From positions 62,001 to 126,000 of the forward strand of contig CACHEH010000001.1 in assembly GCA_902578805.1 (NCBI GenBank): a stretch of DNA of 64,000 nt, in the 5' to 3' direction. Source of the stretch: an uncultured SAR116 cluster alpha proteobacterium. Lineage in GTDB: Bacteria; Pseudomonadota; Alphaproteobacteria; Puniceispirillales; Marisalimonadaceae. The notes under the pieces were generated by a model. It ran no database searches. It was not told the origin of the DNA and saw only the letters and a list, made by a program, of their open reading frames with translations. The translations under genes were made by a program, and so were the position numbers. Shown here in pieces: positions 30,649 to 40,919 of the stretch (its first letter is position 1; every line of letters starts with the position of its first letter).

Positions 30649-31626
30649 TTACTTTTTCAAAATTCCAGTCTTTTCTAATAAATATTCAACTAGACCTTTT
30701 CTCAATCCAAGGACAACTATCATTATAATTATTCCTGTAACTAATTCAGTATGACTGGAGTACATTTGAACAACATCATTTATAAGCCTTAAAAGTACAG
30801 TACCGACTAAAGGGCCTAAAAAAATTGATATTCCACCAAGCATTATCATGAATATTGCTTCGCCTGATTGTGTCCAAAAAGCCCACTCTGGATATGCTCC
30901 AGAAGTGAATAGTGTCATGATTATACCTCCAACACTAGCTACCATGGAAGCAATAATAAAGCATATCAATTTAACTCGAAAAACTCTTATACCCAAAAAT
31001 TCTGCCCTTTCTTGATTATCTCTGATTAATCTTAGTGAATATCCAAAATTACTTTTATTTAAAATTCTTAGCAATAAGATACATATTACAAATATTACTG
31101 AACAAAATGTATATCTATGCAAAGAGTTAGACAAATCAATACCCAAAAAAACTGGCCTTGCAATACCTCCCATCAATCCTTGATCACCTCCAGTAAGTGA
31201 AACCCAACTTACTATCACGCTATAAAGAAACATTTGAAATGCTAGTGTAAGAAATGCAAAATAAATTTCATTTAATCTTACACAAATGGCCCCAATTACT
31301 GCCGAATAAATACCCGTAATGAATATTGAAACAAAAAATGCTACAATTATTGACAGTGCACCAAAGTTTGTTAAAAAACTCTCACTTTGTAATAGAAGAC
31401 CAAAAGCATATCCACCTAACGCAAAAAAAGCTGCGTGACCAAAGGAAACCATACCAGCAAAGCCTATCAACATATTTAAAGACATTGCTAATAATCCAAA
31501 AGAGAAAATTGATATTAAAAAATCTTTAGGCCAGGGATGTTCTACAAAAAAACCAATTAATATTAAAATAATCACAGAAAATAGGGCAATTGAAATATCT
31601 TTTTTAAATAAAGTAAAACCACTCAT
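30649..31626 (-). CDS. HAAT ABC transporter permease (LivM-like), cassette 2
   Basis: LAMSLNMLIGFAGMVSFGHAAFFALGGYAFG. Confidence 0.9.
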   Translation of the reverse strand: MSGFTLFKKDISIALFSVIILILIGFFVEHPWPKDFLISIFSFGLLAMSLNMLIGFAGMVSFGHAAFFALGGYAFGLLLQSESFLTNFGALSIIVAFFVSIFITGIYSAVIGAICVRLNEIYFAFLTLAFQMFLYSVIVSWVSLTGGDQGLMGGIARPVFLGIDLSNSLHRYTFCSVIFVICILLLRILNKSNFGYSLRLIRDNQERAEFLGIRVFRVKLICFIIASMVASVGGIIMTLFTSGAYPEWAFWTQSGEAIFMIMLGGISIFLGPLVGTVLLRLINDVVQMYSSHTELVTGIIIMIVVLGLRKGLVEYLLEKTGILKK

Positions 31627-32531
31627 TTAGATGAACCTTTTACAAATAAACCCGTTGGTTTAAAGATTAAAACAATAGCCATTATTAGGAACATTAGACC
31701 ATCAACAAACAAAGGAAAACCTACTGATCCAATAGATCTGGTAAGACCTAAAATAATGGCTGCAATAAGAGCACCTGGTATTGAGCCCATACCACCAATA
31801 ACTGTTACAATAAAACTTTCTATCAAAATACCAAAACCCATTCCAGGTGTAAGCGATCGAACAGGAGCTGCCAGTGCACCTGCAATTCCAGCTAAAGCAC
31901 ACCCTAATCCAAACAATAAAGCAAAATACAACGGAACTCTGATACCAAGGGCGGATACCATTGGAGAATTTTCAGCAGCCGCTCTTACAATACTCCCAAA
32001 TCTCGTTTTTGATATTAACAATATTGTCAATATACCTATAACAAGTGATAAAATAATCAAAAAAGCATATAATGGTGGAACATACCCTCCGAAAATTCGA
32101 AAGGGAGCTAATCTAAATTCATCAGGAATACCCATAGCGATATAGTCTGTTCCCCAAATTAGCTTTACTAAATCATCAGTAATTAGAATAAAGGCATAAC
32201 AAACTAACAATTGCATTAATATGTCTTGGCCATAAACTTTACTTATTAAGACTCTCTCGAAAAAAATCCCAAATATACCTGCACCCAAAGCTCCTACAAA
32301 TGCAGATAATAAGTAACTCTCTGTAAATAAGTAAGTACTAAATGCAAAATAAGCTCCAACCATATAAAAAGTTCCATGAGCAAAATTTATAACATTTAAA
32401 ACACCAAAAATTAGAGTTAAACCAGAAGCTACAAGAAAAAGAAGCATTCCAATTATTAAGCCACTAGTTAACTGATTAACCGCACATGATGCCATACCAA
32501 AACAATTTATTAGAGCGTCAAAATCAAACAT
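31623..32531 (-). CDS. HAAT ABC transporter permease (LivH-like), cassette 2
   Basis: LTSGLIIGMLLFLVASGLTLIFGVLNVINFAHGTFYMVGAY. Confidence 0.9.
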   Translation of the reverse strand: MFDFDALINCFGMASCAVNQLTSGLIIGMLLFLVASGLTLIFGVLNVINFAHGTFYMVGAYFAFSTYLFTESYLLSAFVGALGAGIFGIFFERVLISKVYGQDILMQLLVCYAFILITDDLVKLIWGTDYIAMGIPDEFRLAPFRIFGGYVPPLYAFLIILSLVIGILTILLISKTRFGSIVRAAAENSPMVSALGIRVPLYFALLFGLGCALAGIAGALAAPVRSLTPGMGFGILIESFIVTVIGGMGSIPGALIAAIILGLTRSIGSVGFPLFVDGLMFLIMAIVLIFKPTGLFVKGSSK

Positions 32532-32544
32532 ATTGGTACCAATA
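32531..32544. promoter_or_regulatory. 14-bp perfect palindrome abutting the LivH-2 start codon
   Basis: TATTGGTACCAATA; LivH-2 ATG (minus strand) at 32531-32529; no Shine-Dalgarno seen in the usual position. Confidence 0.5.
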
Positions 32545-32547
32545 GTT

Positions 32548-32577
32548 TTAGTGCATTCTTATCTCAGAATGCACTAA
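32548..32577 (-). promoter_or_regulatory. Strong intercistronic hairpin between SBP-2 and LivH-2
   Basis: 12-bp perfect stem TTAGTGCATTCT / AGAATGCACTAA, 6-nt loop; no U-tract on the coding (minus) strand side. Confidence 0.65.
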
Positions 32578-32591
32578 TTTTAATGTGTTTA

Positions 32592-33860
32592 TTAAATATA
32601 TTTTTTTCTTTTTTTCCAATCCTTTTCATGAACGTAAATATCTTTCCAATTACTTTGTTGGATATTCGCTAAATAAGGATCTTTTGTAATTGTTCTGCCG
32701 TAAGCAATCACATAATTAACTAAGGTATGATCTTCTCCACGAATGGTCATGGTTCCGTCTACACCAAATGGCGATTTAATTTTATTACCGGCTGTTGCCT
32801 TAGCTAATTTCATAGGATCTGTATCACCACCAGTTTTCTTAAGAGCGTCTATCAGAAATCTCATTCCAGTATCAGCCTCCCATGACCAATTAGTAGGTAA
32901 AACATCCGATCCAGCCATATATTTATTATACCAGTCTTCATTAGCTTGAGTATCAGGTATATCTTTGTGATATCTCGCGCCACCATATACATCTTTTGGT
33001 ATCTTCTTAATAGCCGTTAAAATAGGAAGATCTCCCAGATTCACTGCAAAAGACTGAAATTGATCAAAAAGACCATAAAGACTTGCTTGATCTATAAAGG
33101 CAACTAAATCGCCTCCCCAAAGGCAAGTATAAAGAGCGTCTGGTTTCGCATTTAATAAAGCAGTTATGTTTTCTGTGTAATCAGGCTGAAAAATTTTAGG
33201 CCAAGTTTGAGTAGTCACATTTATATCTGGAGAAAATAATTTCAAATACTCCATAAATTCAGCAGTGTTTGCTCTTCCATAAGCATAATCAGGAGCGGCA
33301 GTTGCAAATTTTTTAAGATTGTTTTTTTTAGCTATTTCTGAAGCAAATATCCCTCCTCCAACTGCATCATGTATACCTTGTCTAGCAGCCCTGAATACCC
33401 ACGGAACTCTATTTTTAGGATCTGCTGTTAAAGATGAAGTTTCAGAAATACAGTGTATACAAAATTTCTTAATATCTCTCGCAACTTCGTTAACAGCAAA
33501 AGTCGCACCGGATGCTTCGCAATTAAGTAAAACCTCACAGCCTTCATTATTTACCAATTCACGTGTTAACCTTGCCGCCTCGTCAGGTTTAGCCTTAGAA
33601 TCTCTTGATATAACCTCAATTTTCCTACCGTCGATTCCTCCAGCATTATTGATTTCATCTACTGCCACTTTCATGCCACTCAATACAGTCTGACCAAGAA
33701 TGGCAACTCTACCGGATAAAATTGTTGTAACTCCAACCTTAATGGGTTTATTCGCAGCTTTTAATATATTAGGAAAACCTGTTAAAGCAGTAGTAGCCAT
33801 TCCTAAACTAGCTACCTTCATAAAAGATCTTCTTTTGATTTTATTCTTAAAGTTCTTCAT
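32592..33860 (-). CDS. HAAT ABC transporter substrate-binding protein, cassette 2, with Tat-like signal
   Basis: N-terminus KIKRRSFMKVASLGMATTALTGFP (twin-arginine), periplasmic binding protein sequence; ATG preceded by GGAGGGGG (ORF extends to 33872). Confidence 0.87.
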   Translation of the reverse strand: MKNFKNKIKRRSFMKVASLGMATTALTGFPNILKAANKPIKVGVTTILSGRVAILGQTVLSGMKVAVDEINNAGGIDGRKIEVISRDSKAKPDEAARLTRELVNNEGCEVLLNCEASGATFAVNEVARDIKKFCIHCISETSSLTADPKNRVPWVFRAARQGIHDAVGGGIFASEIAKKNNLKKFATAAPDYAYGRANTAEFMEYLKLFSPDINVTTQTWPKIFQPDYTENITALLNAKPDALYTCLWGGDLVAFIDQASLYGLFDQFQSFAVNLGDLPILTAIKKIPKDVYGGARYHKDIPDTQANEDWYNKYMAGSDVLPTNWSWEADTGMRFLIDALKKTGGDTDPMKLAKATAGNKIKSPFGVDGTMTIRGEDHTLVNYVIAYGRTITKDPYLANIQQSNWKDIYVHEKDWKKRKKYI

Positions 33861-34016
33861 TTCCCCCTCCATATTTAAATAAACAAAAAATAATATTTAT
33901 AATTAACATGTTATATAATACTATTATAAAACAAAATTTATCACAACATGAAATTAATTTATGAATGAATAATTAACCAATTTTAAATGAAGGTTGCTTT
34001 TATTAGATAATTATTT

Positions 34017-34550
34017 TTATAAAATAACTTTGATTGCTGCTATTAGAGCTACCCCGTAAACAACCATGAATAACAACAATGTATTAAATGAAAATCCTCT
34101 CATGAAGGACGCTTTAGCCAATTGAGAGGCTTGAAAAATTAAATCTGGCCATGTGTATGATACAAAATCACCTTGAGTAAAAATTACTTTAATCTTGCCG
34201 TTGGCATCTACAACTGGCAATCTTCTGAACCTATCGTTTGACATTATTCTTAACCAATCAAGAACATTATCATTTTCATTGGCCACTCTTGGATTAGGAG
34301 TCATTATATCTTCTAATTTAGTTGTTTTTGGCGACTTGTTGTTATTTACCAGCTTTTTTAAAATGTCTCTTTCTGTCACAATACCAACAACTTTTTCTTT
34401 ATCATCTACAATAACAACGGATCCATAATTTTTATCAGCCATGACGGTGATAGCATCAGATACCTTAGCTTTTCCTGAGAATGTAACAGGTTGTGGTTTA
34501 TTTTTAAATTCTGGTCTGTCTATAAGCCGACCACCTTTACGATTTTCCAA
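34017..34550 (-). CDS. Tandem CBS-domain protein with C-terminal transmembrane helix
   Basis: Two CBS repeats (DAITVMADKNYGSVVIVDDKEKVVGIVTERDILKK; DIMTPNPRVANENDNVLDWLRIM) then hydrophobic C-terminus LLLFMVVYGVALIAAIKVIL. Confidence 0.8.
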   Translation of the reverse strand: MENRKGGRLIDRPEFKNKPQPVTFSGKAKVSDAITVMADKNYGSVVIVDDKEKVVGIVTERDILKKLVNNNKSPKTTKLEDIMTPNPRVANENDNVLDWLRIMSNDRFRRLPVVDANGKIKVIFTQGDFVSYTWPDLIFQASQLAKASFMRGFSFNTLLLFMVVYGVALIAAIKVIL

Positions 34551-34638
34551 AGTTTACCTCATTTTTATCTTATTACTAATTTTATTTACAATTAATTTTT
34601 TGTTGAAACAAGTTATAAAACTTAATTCAAAATAAATA

Positions 34639-34959
34639 TTATGTTTGATTAATATTTATCCAGCCTTCATATCCCTCATCCAAACTAAATACATTTTTAA
34701 AACCATGATGACCAAAAAAATTGGCAACTGATTGGCTTGAGTTTCCGTGATAACAATAAATTATTATTGTATCGTTCTTATCTTTTTCTTTAAGAAAGTT
34801 TTGGATATTTAAATCTTCAATATGTATAGCATTTTTAATATGGCCATTCTTAAAAGTATTGTAATCTCTTATATCTATTAAGATGAGATCATCTTTTTTT
34901 AAAAGATCCTTAGCATCTGTAATTGATATTCGATTAAATAACATTCTACAAAGCTTCAA
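34639..34959 (-). CDS. Single-domain rhodanese (GlpE-like)
   Basis: LIDIRDYNTFKNGHIKNAIHI and active loop IIYCYHGNSSQSVA. Confidence 0.82.
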   Translation of the reverse strand: MKLCRMLFNRISITDAKDLLKKDDLILIDIRDYNTFKNGHIKNAIHIEDLNIQNFLKEKDKNDTIIIYCYHGNSSQSVANFFGHHGFKNVFSLDEGYEGWININQT

Positions 34960-36118
34960 TAATAACTGCTATCCCTTGTCCTCCACCAATACACATAGTC
35001 GCAAGACCATACTTTCCTTTACGCTTCCTTAATTCATATACAAGCTTGGTCATAATAATTGCTCCTGTTGCACCCACAGGGTGACCTAATGCAATAGCTC
35101 CTCCATTAACATTAACTATATCAGGATTAAGACCTAATTGTTTATTAACAGCACACGCTTGAGCGGCAAAGGCTTCGTTGGATTCAATCAAATCTAGATC
35201 TGAAACAGTTAATTTAGCTTTATTTAGTGCCATTTTTGAGGCAGGTACTGGTCCCATTCCCATTTCGTCAGGATCAACACCTCCAAATCCGTATGAAACA
35301 ACTCTTGCTAAAGGTACACCTTTTTTTGCTTTAACTTCATTAGCTAGTATTAAAGCAGATGCACCATCATTAATTCCTGAAGCATTACCAGCTGTTACTA
35401 CACCATCTTTTTTGAAAGCGGTTCTAAGACCTGACAATGTTTCAATACTGGTTTCTGGTTTTGGGTGTTCGTCTGTTTCAAAAATCTCAATTCCCTTTCT
35501 TGTTTTAATTTCAATAGGCAGAATTTGATCCTTAAAAGCACCATTTTCGATAGCTTCACTAGCTCTTTTTTGGCTAGTTAATGCAAAAGCATCCTGCATT
35601 TCTCTACTAATTTGATATCTACTAGAAATATTTTCAGCAGTCATACCCATATGTCCATGACCAAAAGGATCATGAAGGGCGCCTAACATCATATCATGAA
35701 CCTGTCCATCACCCATTCTAGAACCCCAACGAAACCCTTGAACAATGTGTGCACCATTTGACATAACCTCTACACCTCCTGCCATTGCAACTGAAGCATC
35801 TCCAAGCATGAGAATTTGAGATGCACTTACAATTGCCTGAAGTCCTGAGCCACAAAGTCGATTTACTGTCAACGCGGCAGATGCTTTGTCCATCCCAGCT
35901 TGTAATGCAATTACTCTACTTACATACATATCTCTTGGTTCCGTATGTATTACGTTCCCAAAAACAGCATGCTCAACTTCATTTGCCTCATATCCAGATC
36001 TTGAAATAGCCTCTTTTGCTACCAAAGTTCCTAGATCGACAGGACAATGGTTTCTAAGAGTGCCTCCAAATCCACCAATTGCAGATCTGTTTGCTGACAT
36101 AATGTAAACATTTTTCAT
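34946..36118 (-). CDS. Acetyl-CoA C-acyltransferase (thiolase)
   Basis: NRLCGSGLQAI, GGAIALGHPVGATGAI, CIGGGQGIA. Confidence 0.92.
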   Translation of the reverse strand: MKNVYIMSANRSAIGGFGGTLRNHCPVDLGTLVAKEAISRSGYEANEVEHAVFGNVIHTEPRDMYVSRVIALQAGMDKASAALTVNRLCGSGLQAIVSASQILMLGDASVAMAGGVEVMSNGAHIVQGFRWGSRMGDGQVHDMMLGALHDPFGHGHMGMTAENISSRYQISREMQDAFALTSQKRASEAIENGAFKDQILPIEIKTRKGIEIFETDEHPKPETSIETLSGLRTAFKKDGVVTAGNASGINDGASALILANEVKAKKGVPLARVVSYGFGGVDPDEMGMGPVPASKMALNKAKLTVSDLDLIESNEAFAAQACAVNKQLGLNPDIVNVNGGAIALGHPVGATGAIIMTKLVYELRKRKGKYGLATMCIGGGQGIAVIIEAL

Positions 36119-36148
36119 TTTGTTTTCCTCCAGAAAATTATATTTATA

Positions 36149-37231
36149 CTAATTTGTTAAAATTAGGTCTAAATCCCCTAAATCTTTAAAAAACAGACTT
36201 ACTCTAGAATCATCAACATCTCGAATATTATTAGGTTTCCAATTTGGTTTTCTATCTTTATCTACAAGCATTGCTCTAACACCCTCAAAAAAATCTCCAA
36301 TTTCTACACAACGTTGAACCATTCTATACTCCATTATAAGTTCGTCTTTTAAACTCATATAACTTGCGTTTCTTATTTGCTTTAAAGATATTTTTAAGGA
36401 AGTCGGAGATTTATGTTTAAGCTCTTCAAACTGTGTCTTCAAAAATTCGTTTCCATTTTCAACATGTTTTTCACATTCATCAAATATTTGCTCAATTGTA
36501 TCGTAAGAGAAAGCGTCTTTAATTATTTTCTTATTATCCAATAATACACTAGCTTCAATTTCAGGTTTTGATGAAAATTGGTTAATAATATTATTAACCT
36601 TTTGATCAGAATTAGGTGAAGAAGAAATGAGCGCATTTTTTAAAACCTCTACTTTTTCTGACGAAACATAATGTGTTATTAGTTTAAGCATCATTAAGTC
36701 ATGAGCTTTAATTCTTGCACCAACTAGAGACAACCAAGCACCAATTCCTTTATCTAGTTGTCCAAGCAACCAACCTCCTCCAACGTCTGGGAATAGTCCA
36801 ATAGCTGTTTCTGGCATTGCAAACATTGTTTTTTCAGACGCAACCACATGGCTACCATGCATTGATACACCTACACCTCCACCCATTGTAAATCCATTAA
36901 TTAGAGAGATGAAGGGCTTTTTGTAATTACTAATCTTATAATTAAGAGTATATTCGTCATAAAAAAAAGATTTAGATAAATTGGTTGGTGGGCCACCATC
37001 TGCTAAAACTTCTTTTCTTAACTTTACAACATCTCCACCAGCACAGAACGAACGTTCACCAGCACCCTCAATTATAATGCAGTTGATATTATCGTTAATT
37101 TCCCAAGAGTTGAGATTTTTATTTATTTGTTGAACCATTGAATAAGTAAGAGCATTTAATCTCTCTGGCCTATTTAATGTGATAACTCCTACTCCATTAT
37201 CTTCAGTAAATATTACTTCATCTTGCATCAT
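36149..37231 (-). CDS. 3-hydroxyisobutyryl-CoA hydrolase-like crotonase
   Basis: SFCAGGDVVKLRKE, GFTMGGGVGVSMHGSHVVASEKTMFAMPETAIGLFPDVGG. Confidence 0.88.
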   Translation of the reverse strand: MMQDEVIFTEDNGVGVITLNRPERLNALTYSMVQQINKNLNSWEINDNINCIIIEGAGERSFCAGGDVVKLRKEVLADGGPPTNLSKSFFYDEYTLNYKISNYKKPFISLINGFTMGGGVGVSMHGSHVVASEKTMFAMPETAIGLFPDVGGGWLLGQLDKGIGAWLSLVGARIKAHDLMMLKLITHYVSSEKVEVLKNALISSSPNSDQKVNNIINQFSSKPEIEASVLLDNKKIIKDAFSYDTIEQIFDECEKHVENGNEFLKTQFEELKHKSPTSLKISLKQIRNASYMSLKDELIMEYRMVQRCVEIGDFFEGVRAMLVDKDRKPNWKPNNIRDVDDSRVSLFFKDLGDLDLILTN

Positions 37232-37253
37232 TAAAATTATCCCTTTTTAAAAC

Positions 37254-38396
37254 TTAATTAGCCTTTAAATGTCTTGATATAATAATTCTCATTATTTCAT
37301 TAGTACCCTCTAAGATTTGATGAACTCTTAAATCCCTTACAAGTCTTTCTAGCGGAAAATCTTTAAGATATCCGTAACCACCATGAATTTGAAGTGCCAT
37401 ATTACATATATCAGAGCATACATCTGTTGCATATCTCTTAGCCATTGCGCAAAGTTTTGTAGCTTGCTTATCAGCTTTATCTAAAGCTGCAGCTGCTCTT
37501 AAAACCATGAGGCGAGAAGCCTCTAATTCAGTTGCCATATCAGCTAACTTAAATTGTGTTACTTGAAATTTATCTATTGACTTACCAAACTGTTTTCTTT
37601 CTGCAGAATAATTTATAGATGCCTCTAAAGCTGCTCTTGCCCCCCCTAAAGAACATGCGGCAATATTTACTCTTCCACCGTCAAGACCTTTCATTGCTAT
37701 TTTAAATCCATCACCTTCATTACCAACAAGATTGTCTATAGGTATCTCACAATTATCAAAATTTACCATAGAAGTATGTTGACTATTCCAGCCCATTTTC
37801 TTTTCTTGTTTTCCAAATGATAAACCCTTAGTTCCTCTGTCTACTAATATGCAAGAAACACCACTAGCACCCTCTTCACCTGTTCTACACATTACTGCGA
37901 AAACATCGCTTGTAGGTCCTCCAGATATAAAACTTTTTGAACCATTTAGAATATAATGACTATTTCCTTTTTTTGTCGCTTTAGTTTTCAATGCTACAGC
38001 ATCTGATCCTGAACCTGGTTCGGTAAGACAATAACTAGACATCATTTCCATGGTCGATAACTTTTTAATATACCTCTCTTTTATATGTTTTGATCCATGA
38101 GCATCTATCATCCAAGTAACCATGTTATGAATCGATATATATGCAGCAGTAGAAACACATCCCCTTGAAAGTTCTTCGAAGCAAATAGCAGCATCCAACC
38201 GATTAAGACCTGATCCTCCGTAAGTATCGTTTACGTAGATAGCTGCTAAACCAAGCTCAGCTGCTTTTTTTAGAGTTTCAACTGGAAATATCTCATTTTG
38301 ATCCCATTCAGATGCATAAGGCATGAGTTCTGTTTCAGCAAAATTTTTTGCCATTTCTTTTATATTTAACTGATCTTCATTATATTCAAAGTTCAT
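37254..38396 (-). CDS. Acyl-CoA dehydrogenase (isobutyryl-CoA dehydrogenase-like)
   Basis: YCLTEPGSGSDA, KSFISGG, LEGTNEIMRIIISR; adjacent to hydroxyisobutyryl-CoA hydrolase. Confidence 0.87.
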   Translation of the reverse strand: MNFEYNEDQLNIKEMAKNFAETELMPYASEWDQNEIFPVETLKKAAELGLAAIYVNDTYGGSGLNRLDAAICFEELSRGCVSTAAYISIHNMVTWMIDAHGSKHIKERYIKKLSTMEMMSSYCLTEPGSGSDAVALKTKATKKGNSHYILNGSKSFISGGPTSDVFAVMCRTGEEGASGVSCILVDRGTKGLSFGKQEKKMGWNSQHTSMVNFDNCEIPIDNLVGNEGDGFKIAMKGLDGGRVNIAACSLGGARAALEASINYSAERKQFGKSIDKFQVTQFKLADMATELEASRLMVLRAAAALDKADKQATKLCAMAKRYATDVCSDICNMALQIHGGYGYLKDFPLERLVRDLRVHQILEGTNEIMRIIISRHLKAN

Positions 38397-38427
38397 TTTT
38401 ACCTCTTAATTACCAATTTAATATTTA

Positions 38428-40029
38428 CTAAATTTTATGAGACTGCAAAATCATCTCTGAAGCCTTTTCAGCAATCATTAATGTCGGCGCATTCGTATTG
38501 CCAGAAGTTATTGTGGGCATTACTGAAGCATCCGCAATCCTTAATCCATTAACTCCTCTTACTTTTAGACTACTATCGGTTACTGATGATTTATTAGAGC
38601 CCATTGCGCATGTACCAACTGGATGAAAAATAGTTGTACCAATATCACCTGCAACCTTCTTTAGTTCATCTTCTGATTGAAACTGAATACCTGGTGCAAA
38701 TTCTTTTGGATTATATTTTTTCATTGCGGGTTGAGAAACTATTTTTCTAGCTAACTTTATAGATTGGGCCGCTACAATTTTGTCTTTTTCTTCAGACAAA
38801 TAATTAGGATCTATTAATGGAGCTAACTTGTAATCTTTCGATGTAATGTGAACTTTTCCTCTACTTTGAGGATTTAGATTGCAAACACTTGCTGTCAAGC
38901 CTGGGAAATTGTGAAGTGGTTCTCCAAATTTATCTAGAGACAGAGGCTGAATATGAAATTGAAGGTTGGGCGTTTCATAAGATTTGTCAGACATTGCAAA
39001 TACACCTAATTGACTCGGTGCCATTGACATTGGTCCTGTTCTTTTGAGAGCATATTCCAAACCAATGGCGACTTTCCCAATTAAAGAATTTGCTTTTTGA
39101 TTGAGTGTTTTGGCGTTTTCTAATTTGTAAATAATTCTCAATTGAAGATGATCTTGTAAATTTTCACCAACATTATTGCTCTCAACTAAAGTATTAATGC
39201 CTAAGTTTGAGAGTATTTTTGGATTGCCAATACCCGATAATTCTAATATTTTAGGCGATCCAATAGATCCAGCAGAGAGGATAACTTCTCTGTTTGCAAA
39301 AATTTTGTTAAACTTTCCATTTCTGAAAACCTGTATACCTTTACACTTCTTGTTTTTCAAAATGATTTTATTTACTTCACATTTGTTTATTATTTTAAGG
39401 TTTTTTCTATTTTGAATCGGTTTGATAAATGCTTTAACAGTATTCCATCTAAATCCAGAATTTTGATTTACTTTGAAGTAAGAAACTCCAAAATTATTTC
39501 CTTCATTAAAATCATCTATCTTAGGTATTCCAGCCTCTACAGTTGCATCTCTAAAGCTATCTAAAATATCCCATGAAAGTCTTTGTTGATTTACTTTCCA
39601 TTCGCCACCAGAGCCATGAAATTTACTTTCACCCTCATAACTATCTTCCATATTTTTAAAATACGGTAAGACATCATCCCAACTCCACCCTTCATTACCC
39701 ATTTGTCTCCATTGATTGTAGTCACTTGCTTGTCCCCGCATGTAAATCATACCATTTATGGATGAACAACCACCCATGATCTTACCTCTCGGATAATTAA
39801 GAGATCTACCGTTTAATCCTTTTTGAGAGGTGGTTTTGTAAAGCCAGTCTGTTCTTTTGTTTCCCATACAATATAGATATCCTACTGGTATATGAACCCA
39901 GTGGTAATTATCATTTCCTCCAGCTTCTATTAAAGCTACAGAATACCTATCATTAGCTGATAATCGATTTGCTAAAAGACATCCAGCAGTTCCAGCACCC
40001 ACAACTATAAAATCAAAGTTTTGAGTCAT
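38428..40029 (-). CDS. GMC family FAD-dependent oxidoreductase (choline/alcohol dehydrogenase-like)
   Basis: FDFIVVGAGTAGCLLANRLS, PRGKIMGGCSSINGMIYMRG, GSIGSPKILELSGIG. Confidence 0.9.
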   Translation of the reverse strand: MTQNFDFIVVGAGTAGCLLANRLSANDRYSVALIEAGGNDNYHWVHIPVGYLYCMGNKRTDWLYKTTSQKGLNGRSLNYPRGKIMGGCSSINGMIYMRGQASDYNQWRQMGNEGWSWDDVLPYFKNMEDSYEGESKFHGSGGEWKVNQQRLSWDILDSFRDATVEAGIPKIDDFNEGNNFGVSYFKVNQNSGFRWNTVKAFIKPIQNRKNLKIINKCEVNKIILKNKKCKGIQVFRNGKFNKIFANREVILSAGSIGSPKILELSGIGNPKILSNLGINTLVESNNVGENLQDHLQLRIIYKLENAKTLNQKANSLIGKVAIGLEYALKRTGPMSMAPSQLGVFAMSDKSYETPNLQFHIQPLSLDKFGEPLHNFPGLTASVCNLNPQSRGKVHITSKDYKLAPLIDPNYLSEEKDKIVAAQSIKLARKIVSQPAMKKYNPKEFAPGIQFQSEDELKKVAGDIGTTIFHPVGTCAMGSNKSSVTDSSLKVRGVNGLRIADASVMPTITSGNTNAPTLMIAEKASEMILQSHKI

Positions 40030-40136
40030 AAAATTACCTTGTATAATTGTAAAAAATTAAAAAAATATGACGTTATTGTATTAGATCTTAAATTATTTAT
40101 CTATGTTAAAAAAAATAAAGTAGAAAGCTACTTAAT

Positions 40137-40919
40137 TTACTTTTCGTTCCAAGAAGGAGTTCTTTTATCCAAGAATGCACTAATACCTTCGTGTGCATCT
40201 ATTTCCATCATGTTGATTGCCATTACTTCAGAAGTATAGTTATAAGCCTCTTCTAGTGACATTTCTACTTGTCTATAAAAAGCTTCTTTTCCAATTTTTA
40301 CAGTAGAGGTTGGCTTTGAAGCTATTAATTTTGCCAAGTTTAATGTCTCAACTTGAAGTTGTTCAAATGGTACACATTTATTAATTAGTCCAAACTGAAG
40401 AGCCTCTTGTGCGCTAAGTTTTTCTCCAGTCAGGAGCATTTCCATGATTTTTTTTCTGCTAATGTTTCGAGAGACTGAAACCATGGGTGTTGAACAAAAA
40501 AGACCTATATTTACCCCTGGTGTCATAAAACAAGACTTTTCTGAGGCAACAGCTAAATCACAACTTGCTACCAATTGACAACCAGCAGCCGCTGCAATTC
40601 CACAAACCTCAGCTATAACTGGTTGTGGCAACCTTGTTATGGTTTGCATTAAAATTGAACACTCATCAAATAAATTTTTGAAGAAAACTTTATTTTTCTT
40701 GTTTTTTCTAAGTTCTTCTAGATCGTGACCTGCTGAAAAACCTGGACCCTCAGAAGATATAATTATGACTTTTACTTTACTTTGCAAAGAAACATCTACT
40801 AGAGCTTTTGTAAGAGCTTTTAGTAATTCTAAAGATAGTGGGTTGTGTTTTTTACCATTAGTTAACTCTATCCTAATTATGTTTTCAGTTTCATTAATAA
40901 TAGAAAAAAAATTATCCAT
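40137..40919 (-). CDS. Enoyl-CoA hydratase/isomerase family protein
   Basis: GPGFSAGHDLEEL, CGIAAAAGCQLVASCDLAVASE. Confidence 0.88.
   Translation of the reverse strand: MDNFFSIINETENIIRIELTNGKKHNPLSLELLKALTKALVDVSLQSKVKVIIISSEGPGFSAGHDLEELRKNKKNKVFFKNLFDECSILMQTITRLPQPVIAEVCGIAAAAGCQLVASCDLAVASEKSCFMTPGVNIGLFCSTPMVSVSRNISRKKIMEMLLTGEKLSAQEALQFGLINKCVPFEQLQVETLNLAKLIASKPTSTVKIGKEAFYRQVEMSLEEAYNYTSEVMAINMMEIDAHEGISAFLDKRTPSWNEK

Noticed and set aside
31756-32145. 129-aa plus-strand ORF opposite LivH-2
   Set aside because: Antisense shadow ORF, Ile/Pro-rich composition typical of reverse reading of a membrane protein gene.
33319-33693. 124-aa plus-strand ORF opposite SBP-2
   Set aside because: Antisense shadow of a confident substrate-binding protein gene.
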